Notes: generated from the sequence alone by a model not told the origin. DNA of 35,836 nucleotides from Actinomycetes bacterium (GCA_021810525.1 JAJZIP010000011.1:1-35836), one strand, 5' to 3'; counted from the stretch's first letter, positions 27,316 to 34,909 are shown. Program-made: numbers and translations.

Positions 27316-28526
27316 CCATTCGGCGGCATGTAAAATGGAGCATCACTATCTGCTCTAGGTTCGCGTGGCAATCCGAGGACCCTCTCGCCAATTATGTTTT
27401 TCATGATCTCCGAGGTTCCACCCTCGATCGAGTTAGCTCGTGATCTAAGAAACGACTTTGAGATGTCCAGGCTGCCGTCTTCGAGTTCGATCTTGATGGA
27501 GCCGGGTCTTTTCATTTCGTAGCTTGAGTACGTCGTGCCTTTCGGTCCAAGAATATCGACGCAGAATTCGTAGATCTTCTTGTTCAGCTCAGCGCTGATG
27601 AGCTTGCCGACCGAGCCCTCTGGTCCCGGTGTTCCAGCCATCCTCAGCTGTGATGCACGGATGTTTGTAAGTCGGCTCACCTCAGCCTCGATCCACAATT
27701 GGGTGAGCCTGTCACGATCAAACTGGAGCCTCTCGCTCGACCTCTGCCAAAGCCTCACTGCGTCCCCGATGGATCCCGATTCCCTTTCTGAGATTGTTCC
27801 GCCGAGCGAAACGCGCTCGTTCATCAGCGTCGTAAGCGCCACATTCCAGCCTTCTCCCACTTCACCTAGGCGGTGGGAATCCGGGATTCTGACGTCAGTT
27901 AGGTACACCTCATTGAATTCCGCGTCACCAGTCATCTGACGCAATGGCCTAACCTCTACTCCAGCGGCCTTCATGTCCAAGATGAAGTAGGTCATACCTG
28001 CATGTTTTGGAGCTTTGCGATCGGTTCTAGTGAGCAACATTCCCCATCTCGACACATGTGCAAGAGTTGTCCACACCTTTTGTCCGTTTATAATCCATTC
28101 ATCGCCATCTCGGACGGCGGTCGTCCTGAGAGATGCCACATCTGATCCAGCTCCGGGTTCAGAGAATAGCTGACACCAGATCTCGTCGCAGGTGAAGATT
28201 GGCTTGAGCAGCCCTTCTGCGAGCTTCTTGGAGGCGTGGGCCATTACGGTTGGCGCGCCCATTCCGATGCCTATTGGATTTGCCAAAAAGTTCGAAGGGA
28301 CTCCTGCCTCACTCAGCCGATTTGTTACCAGCTCTCCTAGGGCGGGGGAGACCCCGAGCCCGCCGAAGCCTTCTGGAAAGTGCACCCATGCCAACCCGAG
28401 ATCGTATTGCATTCCCCAGAACTCCCGGTCGCTCATCTTTGCCGGTTCGAATCTTTTGAGAAGGGTTTGGATCTGGGCCTCAACAAGGTCTGACTCTTGG
28501 CGGCGAAGGTCGGAATCGTGAGCCAT
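27312..28526 (-). CDS. Acyl-CoA dehydrogenase (FadE type)
   Basis: A FAD-dependent acyl-CoA dehydrogenase of 404 residues that introduces a trans-2 double bond into an acyl-CoA. Visible motifs are FSEPGAGSDVASLRTTA, GQKVWTTLAHVSRWGMLL and the C-terminal IEGGTSEIMKNIIGERVLGLPRE. The chain length or branching of its substrate is unclear. The frame extends to 28,586, but AGGAGT lies 5 nt ahead of ATG 28,526, which I choose. It is divergent from a second, shorter dehydrogenase, and its stop overlaps that of the upstream unknown gene. Proximity to branched-chain genes hints at branched acyl-CoA but does not show it. Confidence 0.9.
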   Translation of the reverse strand: MAHDSDLRRQESDLVEAQIQTLLKRFEPAKMSDREFWGMQYDLGLAWVHFPEGFGGLGVSPALGELVTNRLSEAGVPSNFLANPIGIGMGAPTVMAHASKKLAEGLLKPIFTCDEIWCQLFSEPGAGSDVASLRTTAVRDGDEWIINGQKVWTTLAHVSRWGMLLTRTDRKAPKHAGMTYFILDMKAAGVEVRPLRQMTGDAEFNEVYLTDVRIPDSHRLGEVGEGWNVALTTLMNERVSLGGTISERESGSIGDAVRLWQRSSERLQFDRDRLTQLWIEAEVSRLTNIRASQLRMAGTPGPEGSVGKLISAELNKKIYEFCVDILGPKGTTYSSYEMKRPGSIKIELEDGSLDISKSFLRSRANSIEGGTSEIMKNIIGERVLGLPREPRADSDAPFYMPPNG

Positions 28527-28634
28527 CTGAACTCCTTGATGTACGGTCTCACCAAGCGTATCAAAGACGCGGATCGGATTCGCCACCTGAAGTTACTATT
28601 GCGTAGGCTAATCGTTCACAATTCAACTCTTTCC

Positions 28635-28662
28635 TTGCTAATTAACTCTGATCTACTAAAAT
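28635..28662 (+). promoter_or_regulatory. Promoter of the second acyl-CoA dehydrogenase
   Basis: TTGCTA (28,635-28,640) and TAAAAT (28,657-28,662) are 16 nt apart. The -10 box ends 7 nt before the GTG at 28,670, so the mRNA should be leaderless. Confidence 0.6.
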
Positions 28663-28669
28663 CGTTTAG

Positions 28670-29812
28670 GTGCAAACATTTCAGCTGACCTCAGACCATA
28701 GAGATTTTCGGGATTCAATTCGAGCCTTTGCGAACCAGAAAATTGCTCCCAGAGCAGCGGAAGTCGATGCCAAGGCTGAGTTTCCTTGGGAGAACTTTCA
28801 CGACTGTGTAGAGATGGAGCTCCCAGCGCTTTGGGTGCCCGAACAGTACGGCGGCTCAGGAGCGGATCACGTCTTTCAAGCGGTCATGATAGGGGAACAG
28901 GCACGTGTTTGTGCTACGACAGCGCTCGTCATGCTGATCTCCAAGCTGGGGATGATTCCGATTCTTTACTGGGGTTCAGAGGAACTCAAGCGTAAGTACC
29001 TTCCACGCATAGCCTCTGGTGAGGCACAGGCGAGCTACTGCTTGTCAGAGGCCGATGCCGGTTCTGATGTCGCTTCCATGAGTACCAGGGCGGTTCGTAG
29101 CGGCAATGACTACATCATAAACGGAACCAAATACTGGATCACTAACGCCGGGATTTCCAGCACCTACACAGTCTTTGCGAAGACGGATCCTGGTGCAGGC
29201 CATAAGGGAATCTCGGCGTTTCTGGTCGAAGAGGAGATGGGCGTGAAGGTTGCCAAGCTCGAACAAAAGCTTGGGATCAAGGGCTCTCCTACGGGTGAGG
29301 TTGTGTTCGACGAGGTTCGTGTTCCTAGGGAAAACCTCATCGGCGAGGAAGGTCAGGGCTTTTATATTGCGATGGGTACGTTGGACCGATCGAGGCCGAC
29401 CATCGGTGCGCAAGCAGTGGGTATAGCTCAAGGTGCGATCGACTATGCGGCGCAATATATGAAGAACCGGAATCAGTTCGGCCATCCGATAGCAGAGTTT
29501 CAAGGACTTCAGTTCATGCTCGCGGATATGGCCACCAAGACAGAGGCAGCTAGAGGCCTCGTTTACAGGGCTTGCTCACTAGTGGATTCTGATCCCATGG
29601 GAGAACTCAGCAAGATAGGTGCCATGGCGAAGATGTTCGCCTCCGATACTGCTATGAGTGTGACGACCGATGCTGTTCAGCTCCTGGGTGGATATGGCTA
29701 CACGAAGGATTTTCCGCTCGAACGCTACATGCGAGATGCCAAGATCACCCAGATCTATGAGGGAACCAATCAAATCCAACGAGTTGTCGTAGCGAAGCAG
29801 CTGCTCAGCTAG
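28670..29812 (+). CDS. Acyl-CoA dehydrogenase (short/branched-chain type)
   Basis: A 380-residue flavoprotein of the butyryl-CoA / short-branched-chain dehydrogenase group. It has YCLSEADAGSDVASMSTRA and NGTKYWITNAG for FAD and substrate binding, AQYMKNRNQFGHPIAEFQGLQ, and the catalytic Glu in QIYEGTNQIQRVVVAKQLL, the position used by MCAD/SCAD enzymes. An electron-transfer flavoprotein partner is not in the window. The start is GTG 28,670 immediately behind a promoter, without a ribosome-binding site. A terminator follows the gene. Confidence 0.92.
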   Translation: MQTFQLTSDHRDFRDSIRAFANQKIAPRAAEVDAKAEFPWENFHDCVEMELPALWVPEQYGGSGADHVFQAVMIGEQARVCATTALVMLISKLGMIPILYWGSEELKRKYLPRIASGEAQASYCLSEADAGSDVASMSTRAVRSGNDYIINGTKYWITNAGISSTYTVFAKTDPGAGHKGISAFLVEEEMGVKVAKLEQKLGIKGSPTGEVVFDEVRVPRENLIGEEGQGFYIAMGTLDRSRPTIGAQAVGIAQGAIDYAAQYMKNRNQFGHPIAEFQGLQFMLADMATKTEAARGLVYRACSLVDSDPMGELSKIGAMAKMFASDTAMSVTTDAVQLLGGYGYTKDFPLERYMRDAKITQIYEGTNQIQRVVVAKQLLS

Positions 29813-29852
29813 GGTGCGCTTGGAAATCGTACTGCTTGGCAATTTCGCAACG

Positions 29853-29890
29853 CCTCCCTATCGCGCCGCCAGGCTGAGTGGGGAGGTTTT
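29853..29890 (+). terminator. Terminator after the acyl-CoA dehydrogenase
   Basis: CCTCCC (29,853-29,858) pairs with GGGAGG (29,881-29,886), extended by three weaker pairs, around a long loop and followed by TTTT. Confidence 0.7.
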
Positions 29891-29955
29891 GCCATGCCGG
29901 TCTGATTTGCATTTGGAACCTGGTCCTTTTTGAATTTTTTGGAGGTCTCGGCGGC

Positions 29956-29961
29956 TAACTT
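29956..29961 (+). promoter_or_regulatory. Proposed gltX -10 box
   Basis: TAACTT fits TAnnnT and ends 6 nt before the gltX GTG at 29,968, suggesting a leaderless mRNA. No clear -35 at normal spacing. Confidence 0.4.
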
Positions 29962-29967
29962 TGAAGT

Positions 29968-31380
29968 GTGGATAGTTCTCTCAAGGTTCGGTTCGCGCCG
30001 TCTCCCACTGGCTACTTTCATGTAGGTGGAGCGCGAACGGCGCTGTATAACTGGTTGGTTGCCCGAAAAGCGGGCGGGAAGTTCGTCTTGCGTATAGAAG
30101 ATACCGACGAGACAAGGAACGCAGAGGAGTGGGTGAAAGGAATAATCTCTGCTCTCTCATGGCTCGGGATCACTTGGGACGAGGGGCCATACAGGCAGAC
30201 CGAGAGATCTGAATACTACCAGAGGGCGGTAGACCGCCTGATTGCAGATGACAAGGCGTACTGGTGCGACTGTACCCGAGAGCAGATCGACCAGCGCGCG
30301 AAAGAGCGCGGCGGACCTCCCGGCTATGACGGATACTGCAGGGACAGGTCCAAGGCGAAGATTCCTGGAGCCGCTCTCAGGTTCAAGATTCCGCGCCCGG
30401 GAAAGACTGTGGTGCATGACAAGATCCGCGGGGAGGTCGTTTTCGACCATGACAATCTCGATGATTTCATCATTGTGAAATCCAACGGGTCTCCCTTATT
30501 CGTGCTGGCTAACGTTGTGGACGACATCGAGATGAAGATTACCTACATTATCCGAGCGGAGGAGCACTTGCCGACTACGCCGAAAGCAATCCTGCTCTTT
30601 TACGCACTTGGAGTCGAAGAGCCTCCGCTCTTTGCTCATCTTCCGGTCCTGGTCAACGCCAAGCGGCAAAAGCTCTCGAAGCGACGAGACAGGGTAGCAG
30701 TTGAGGATTATCGCGAGATGGGCTACATTGCGCCCGCTATGGTGAACTATCTAGCCCTACTGGGTTGGAGTCCTGGTGGAGATAGGGAGTTCCTGACAGT
30801 TCAAGAGATGATAGAGCTCTTTGACATCGATCAGGTCAACCACTCTCCCGCATTCTTTGACGAACAGAAGATGCAGCATTTCAATGGTGTCTACATCAGG
30901 GAGCTCACTATCGACCAGTTCGTCAAGGAATGCATGCCGTTTCTAGAAAAGCATGACTGGTGGGTGGGCAGCCCCACGCAGCTCCGGTCCTTTCGCCAAA
31001 TAGCGCCATTGGTTCAGGAGCGGGTGTCGTTGCTGATAGAAGCTCCGGAGATGGTGGCATTTTTGTATCGGCCAGTGGAGATCCCAAGTGACCTTGTAGA
31101 GTCCGTGTTTCGCAAAGACGCTGCATCAGCACGGATTCTAAAAGAGATCAGCGAGGTCTATGCGAATCTGCCTGAGTTCACTGATGATGCGCTGAACGAA
31201 GTCACCCGTGCTTACTGTGAGAGGATCGGTACTCCGCTTCGAAAGGTCCAGGCTCCCATTCGAGTGGCACTCACGGGATCAAAGATTGGTCCACCGTTGT
31301 TCGAGTCCATTGAACTTTTGGGAAGGGATGTCACTTTGCAGAGGCTGGCGTCTGCCGGTGCGCTGATAGGGACGTTGTAG
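29968..31380 (+). CDS. gltX: Glutamyl-tRNA synthetase
   Basis: A class I synthetase that charges tRNA-Glu and, in organisms using GatCAB, also tRNA-Gln. The 470-residue protein begins RFAPSPTGYFHVGGARTALYNW, where HVGG is the HIGH-type motif, and has KRQKLSKRRDRV near residue 233 as the KMSKS equivalent, followed by the anticodon-binding helical domain. A CDC motif (YWCDCTREQ) lies near residue 98. The start GTG 29,968 is required because the conserved N-terminus follows at once. GatCAB is in this window and tRNA-Gln and tRNA-Glu follow within 1.1 kb, so a non-discriminating enzyme is likely, though sequence alone does not prove it. Confidence 0.96.
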   Translation: MDSSLKVRFAPSPTGYFHVGGARTALYNWLVARKAGGKFVLRIEDTDETRNAEEWVKGIISALSWLGITWDEGPYRQTERSEYYQRAVDRLIADDKAYWCDCTREQIDQRAKERGGPPGYDGYCRDRSKAKIPGAALRFKIPRPGKTVVHDKIRGEVVFDHDNLDDFIIVKSNGSPLFVLANVVDDIEMKITYIIRAEEHLPTTPKAILLFYALGVEEPPLFAHLPVLVNAKRQKLSKRRDRVAVEDYREMGYIAPAMVNYLALLGWSPGGDREFLTVQEMIELFDIDQVNHSPAFFDEQKMQHFNGVYIRELTIDQFVKECMPFLEKHDWWVGSPTQLRSFRQIAPLVQERVSLLIEAPEMVAFLYRPVEIPSDLVESVFRKDAASARILKEISEVYANLPEFTDDALNEVTRAYCERIGTPLRKVQAPIRVALTGSKIGPPLFESIELLGRDVTLQRLASAGALIGTL

Positions 31381-31385
31381 ACGTA

Positions 31386-32018
31386 ATGTGTCTGCCAATC
31401 TTGGTGCTGAAGATAGTTCGGCGCGTAGTCACATTGGCGTTGGCGGCCGCGATCGTCTACCTCGGGGTGACCCTGTACCAGGTATATAAGGAAGCCGTCA
31501 CGGCCAAGCCGGTTCATTCACAGGCAATAGTTGTGATGGGCACGGCAGAGTACAACGGAGTTCCCTCTCGCGACCTCGCCGCAAGGCTGAATGAAGCCGA
31601 CTTGTTATTCAAAGAGAAGTACGCGCCAGTTATCTACCTGACTGGCGGTTCGTCCCCCGGCGACAAGTTCACTGAGGCCGGCGTAGGTGTGACATATCTT
31701 GCGAACAAGGGTGTGCCGGCTGCTTCGCTTGTTGCGGATCCTGTCGGCAGGGACACCTGGGAGTCTCTGACCGCTGTTGCAAAGGTTCTTTCGGCTCACA
31801 AGATTCACAGCATCATCATTGTCTCCGATGGATTCCACCTTTTGCGCTGTACACAGATGATGACCTCTCTTGGATTCAAGACAAGTGCTGCCGCGTCTAC
31901 GAACTCCCCAGTCAAGGGCGCGCAGTTGGCCATCGACTACGGGCGGGAGACTCTGGCTGTTGGGGCGGCCCGAATCGTTGGCTATAAAATCCTTTCGATA
32001 GTTCGGCATGGGAGTTGA
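31386..32018 (+). CDS. DUF218 (YdcF/ElyC/SanA-like) membrane-anchored protein
   Basis: A 210-residue protein with one N-terminal membrane segment (about residues 12-32, VVTLALAAAIVYLGVTLYQVY) and an extracytoplasmic DUF218 domain. The domain pattern is visible: QAIVVMGTAEYNGVPSRDLAARLNEAD, VIYLTGGSSPGDKFTEA, KGVPAASL, RDTWESL and the SDGFHLLRCTQMM segment with its His. Relatives act in envelope integrity, but the biochemical role is unsettled. ATG 31,386 lies 5 nt after the gltX stop, so it is read with gltX. Confidence 0.82.
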   Translation: MCLPILVLKIVRRVVTLALAAAIVYLGVTLYQVYKEAVTAKPVHSQAIVVMGTAEYNGVPSRDLAARLNEADLLFKEKYAPVIYLTGGSSPGDKFTEAGVGVTYLANKGVPAASLVADPVGRDTWESLTAVAKVLSAHKIHSIIIVSDGFHLLRCTQMMTSLGFKTSAAASTNSPVKGAQLAIDYGRETLAVGAARIVGYKILSIVRHGS

Positions 32019-32057
32019 GTTCTCGTCGCTAAATTTAACTAGTCATTCGCTCACCTT

Positions 32058-32129
32058 TCGGGGGTGGTGTAATTGGCAACACTGCAGGTTCTGGTCCTGT
32101 CATTGAGGGTTCGAGTCCTTCCCCCCGAG
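32058..32129 (+). tRNA. tRNA-Gln (anticodon CTG)
   Basis: A full cloverleaf can be drawn: acceptor TCGGGGG with CCCCCGA, D stem GTGT/ACAC, anticodon stem GCAGG/CCTGT with loop TTCTGGT (anticodon CTG at 32,091-32,093), a 4-nt variable loop, T stem GAGGG/CCTTC with loop TTCGAGT, and discriminator G at 32,129. CCA is not encoded. It is probably charged via GluRS and GatCAB. Confidence 0.95.
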
Positions 32130-32360
32130 CGTTGTTGGATCGTTGGAGCAATTCGAGGTTAGATCCCGTTCTCCGGTTTTGGGTAGCCACAGGTTTCTAA
32201 GCCTGTCCCAGTATTGCCGGTTCATTTTGGGGTAAAGCTTATAATTCTGACGGGCGGCGCGAATCGGAGACGGCCCGGTGAAAGATTTCGCCAAATTGGT
32301 GACAACCGACCAACCAAAGTATGTGACGGCTAAGATTTATTAGCTGACAACCACATCAGT

Positions 32361-32436
32361 GGCCCCATCGTCTAGAGGCCTAGGACACTACCCTCTCAAG
32401 GTAGAGACACGGGTTCGAACCCCGTTGGGGCTGCCA
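32361..32436 (+). tRNA. tRNA-Glu (anticodon CTC), CCA encoded
   Basis: Acceptor GGCCCCA pairs with TGGGGCT (one G-T), the anticodon stem CTACC/GGTAG holds loop CTCTCAA with anticodon CTC, and the T arm is ACGGG/CCCGT with TTCGAAC. Discriminator G is at 32,433 and CCA is encoded at 32,434-32,436, unlike in the neighbouring tRNA-Gln. The composition change of the window starts directly behind this CCA. Confidence 0.95.
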
Positions 32437-32563
32437 GTCTTGAGCGTGTTCGAACCGCGCCCGGTACCCGCAAACGGGGCTGGATGAGGCGGCCGTCGTG
32501 CACGTCGACCGAGGCGATCAGTTCGCGCAGCACCGATTTGACAGTGGCGGTCTCACCATGGGT
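32396..32563 (-). pseudogene. C-terminal remnant resembling a serine recombinase
   Basis: A minus-strand frame without a usable start reads ALTHGETATVKSVL, RELIASVDVHDGRL and IQPRLRVPGAVRT, a pattern I know from the C-termini of large actinobacterial serine recombinases. It continues into the antisense of tRNA-Glu as LAAPTGFEPVSLP before a TGA at 32,396-32,398. Upstream of about 32,563 the similarity is lost and no catalytic domain is present. Its position at a tRNA 3' end is that expected of an integrase next to its attachment site. The identification rests on pattern memory over about 45 residues, so it is tentative. Confidence 0.45.
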
Positions 32564-32828
32564 CAAGGCAGCGCCGAGCGCGATGGGCCCTGCCAGGCGG
32601 AGACGCCTCCGCCGATGACCGCCAGGTCGATAGGCACGGCCGCAATGGCCACTGCCAGAGCCAGTGCGCCGTCAATTACAACAACAACGGGAGTCGAAGG
32701 GCGTCGCCTCCTGCCGGGCCGGCAAGCTGGGATGCTGCTCCGGTGGCCATGACTGCTCCAAACGGCAGCCACGGCTGGTCGCTGGCCATAGTTCGGCCAG
32801 GCGGTGCGGCGCCTGTCGCGTGTGTCGT
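32437..32828. other. GC-rich stretch between tRNA-Glu and the UspA remnant
   Basis: 392 nt with no intact gene. The part next to the tRNA holds the recombinase-like fragment. A minus-strand frame at 32,563-33,249 is Arg/Pro-rich in its first half and is mostly a shadow of the UspA reading frames; its tail (VVVVIDGALALAVAIAA, then VPIDLAVIGGGVSAW) looks more protein-like but I cannot assign it. The region reads as decayed DNA. Confidence 0.5.
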
Positions 32829-33265
32829 TCAATGCCGGAACACGAGGACGGGGCAGTGCGGGTGGGCGATGCAGTGCTCGCTGACCGAGCCGAGGAGCAT
32901 GCCGGTGAACTCGCCATGGCCGCGGCTGCCGACGACGAGGAGGTCCGCGCCTACGGATGCCTCGACGAGGATCTGGACCGTGTGACCCTCGGTGACCGAG
33001 GTGTGGATCTCGATGCTGGGGTACCCGGCGTGCAGCTTGGCGACGGCGTCGTCGAGCACCTTGGTCGCTTCGGCGGCAGGATCGAAGCCTTCGGGATGGG
33101 CATGGGGTAGCCGAAGCTGGTCGGCGAATGCCACGTCGTGATCGCGTGCAGGCTGTGGGTGAGCTCGGCTTGGCGGGTTGCCCACTCGGCCGCCGCAATC
33201 GATGCTGACGAGCCGTCGATACCGACGACGATTCGCTTGGCCGGATCACTGCTCGGGCTGGTCAT
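32829..33265 (-). pseudogene. Universal stress protein (UspA family), frameshifted
   Basis: The first half, from ATG 33,265, reads MTSPSSDPAKRIVVGIDGSS and continues to WHSPTSFGYPMP; the second half lies in another frame as HPEGFDPAAEATKVLDDAVAKL and ends with ADLLVVGSRGHGEFTGMLLGSVSEH and CPVLVF. Joined at about 33,090-33,115 they make one standard UspA domain with the ATP-binding GxxGH-G(9)-GS type motif (GSRGHGEFTGMLLGSVS). A single-base indel in the run TACCCCATGCCCATCCC would explain the break. It is either a real pseudogene or a sequencing error. Confidence 0.8.
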
Positions 33266-33439
33266 GATCCCATTCTGCACGGCCTGTCGGGCGTCTGGCA
33301 CATCCCGATCCTCCCGGCGGCGACCACGGTGATCGAGCCCAGGGAACATCGTTCGGTCCGAGCCGACGCATCCGTGAGCGAGCTGCCGGCAGCGCCGACT
33401 GGCATTGCCCAGGACGGGACGAAACCTTGTCGAGTCCGC

Positions 33440-34357
33440 TCACGGTCGTAGGACGAGGCGGCCCTTGACCTGGTGCTCGTCGAGCAGTCGGTGTGCTCGT
33501 GCGGTCTCGGACAGCTCCAGGATCTCGGCGATGCGTGGCTGCCACGGCGTGGTGTGCAGCAGGCGGGTGACGCCGTGCGCGGCGTCGGCGAGGTCTGTGA
33601 CGGGGGCGTTGCTGATGGCGAAGCCGACGATGCTGGCGTCTCGGGTGTAGAGCCGGCCGAGCGGCACGGTTGGCGTCGCGTGCAGTCCGGCCATGACGAC
33701 GAGGCGCCCGCCGCTGGCGAGCCGGTCGATGGCGACGGCGGGCTCAGCTGTCCCCGAGGTGTCGAGGTAGAGGTCGTAGCCTCCGGACGCGGCCCGGTCG
33801 ATCCGTTGGGCGGCGTCGCTCGACGCGTAGTCGATGACCTCTGTCGCGCCGAGCGAGGAGACGAAGTCGAGGTCGTCTGCTCGGGCGCTGGCGATCACCC
33901 TGGCCCCGGCGGCTGCCGCGAAGGCGACGGCGACAAGTTGGGTGGGGTCGAGGTCATGCGGCACCGCATACAGCCGGTCGCCGGGGACGAAGGCGTACTC
34001 GGAGAAGGATCCCTGGCGGCCGGCGTGGCCGAGGCTGTTGGACCACACCTTCTGGCCCCGGCTGTAGGCGGTGGCGCCCGAGCCGGCGGCGATGACCTCG
34101 CCGACGAGGTCTCGGCCGACGACGAAGGGGGTCGGCATGGCGGTTTGATAGGCGCCGGAGCGGACGAAAGTGTCGACGGGGTTGGCGGCGACCGCTGCGA
34201 TCCGCACCAGGTAGTCGGTCGGCCCTGGCTCAGGCAGGGGCAGCTCGCCGTAGCGGATGGACTCGGCAGGGCCCGGTCCGCTGACGTAGGCCGCCCGCAT
34301 CGTCGCCGGAAGCGTCGTGTCCGACCGTGCCCGCAGGCTTCCCTCGGAGTCGGTCAC
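33440..34357 (-). CDS. Zinc-less alcohol dehydrogenase / quinone oxidoreductase-like protein with internal deletion
   Basis: A medium-chain dehydrogenase/reductase relative of 305 residues. The N-terminal GroES-like half (MRAAYVSGPGPAESIRYGEL to QGSFSEYAFVPGDRLYAVP) and C-terminal LDTSGTAEPAVAIDRL, GGRLVVMAG and LYTRDASIVGFAISN are normal. Between DPTQLVAVA and FAAAAGARVIASAR about 40-45 residues are missing, including the GAAGGVG-type nucleotide-binding loop every member needs. The deletion is in frame. The enzyme is unlikely to bind NADPH as it stands. It overlaps the GNAT gene by 4 nt and both read leftward. Confidence 0.75.
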   Translation of the reverse strand: MTDSEGSLRARSDTTLPATMRAAYVSGPGPAESIRYGELPLPEPGPTDYLVRIAAVAANPVDTFVRSGAYQTAMPTPFVVGRDLVGEVIAAGSGATAYSRGQKVWSNSLGHAGRQGSFSEYAFVPGDRLYAVPHDLDPTQLVAVAFAAAAGARVIASARADDLDFVSSLGATEVIDYASSDAAQRIDRAASGGYDLYLDTSGTAEPAVAIDRLASGGRLVVMAGLHATPTVPLGRLYTRDASIVGFAISNAPVTDLADAAHGVTRLLHTTPWQPRIAEILELSETARAHRLLDEHQVKGRLVLRP

Positions 34358-34722
34358 GTCGGGTCGGTGAGGGAGGCGGCGAAGTGGAAGGCGGTGACGC
34401 TCATGCGATGGGCGAAGTAGAAGCGGTGGGCGGCAGCGTTGGTCACCCCGGAGTCGAGCTCGATGGCGGTCGCGCCCGACTCCCGACCGATGACCTCGAC
34501 TGCGTCGAACAGGAAGGCGCCGATCCCTTTCGAGCGAGCATCGGGGTGTGTGACGAGGTCATCGAGGAAGAGGATCCGACCTCGGGTGGTGGCGATCACG
34601 CGGTATCCGGGCGCAGCCTGGGGCGTGCCGTCGCTGTGGTAGGCGACGAGATAACGCAGCCCTTGCACATACCCCTCCGAGATGAGCGCGTCGAACGAGC
34701 GTGGGGTCAGGCCGGGGTGCAA
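34354..34722 (-). CDS. GNAT-family N-acetyltransferase, start unclear
   Basis: A GCN5-related acetyltransferase; the acetyl-CoA site is visible in FLDDLVTHPDARSKGIGAFLFDAV (R-x-x-G-x-G/A), followed by IELDSGVTNAAAHRFYFAHRMSVTAFHF. The substrate is unknown. TTG 34,722 gives 122 residues, but the frame continues upstream in good family sequence (GLDDPRIEADLYPLLRQLHPGLT) without ATG, GTG or another TTG before a TAG. The true start is therefore missing or in a shifted frame: an ATG in another frame near 34,873 is a candidate. Its stop overlaps the following oxidoreductase by 4 nt. Confidence 0.75.
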   Translation of the reverse strand: MHPGLTPRSFDALISEGYVQGLRYLVAYHSDGTPQAAPGYRVIATTRGRILFLDDLVTHPDARSKGIGAFLFDAVEVIGRESGATAIELDSGVTNAAAHRFYFAHRMSVTAFHFAASLTDPT

Positions 34723-34909
34723 CTGGCGAAGGAGGGGATAGAGGTCCGCCTCGATGCGAGGGTCGTCCAGGCCCAGGCCATGGATCTCGAGGCCACTGGT
34801 TACGGTTCGACCTGCCGACCGCCTGAAGGCCGGCGGTCGAACAGCCGCCGGGGCGGCACCGAGGTGGATGTCATCGAGTGACCCCTACTCTTCGACGAGA
34901 TGCCGAGCG

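Noticed and set aside
32446-32482. GTTCGAACC followed by GGGGCTG, repeating parts of the tRNA-Glu 3' end, as a second att site
   Set aside because: The two matches are separated by unrelated bases and fall inside the recombinase-like coding frame, so chance is the simpler explanation.
32563-33249. 228-residue minus-strand ORF over the UspA region
   Set aside because: Arg/Pro-rich shadow frame of the frameshifted UspA gene; only its last 40 residues look protein-like and cannot be assigned.
33473-34420. 315-residue plus-strand ORF
   Set aside because: High-GC shadow of the oxidoreductase and GNAT genes on the other strand; Gly/Val/Asp-rich without domain features.
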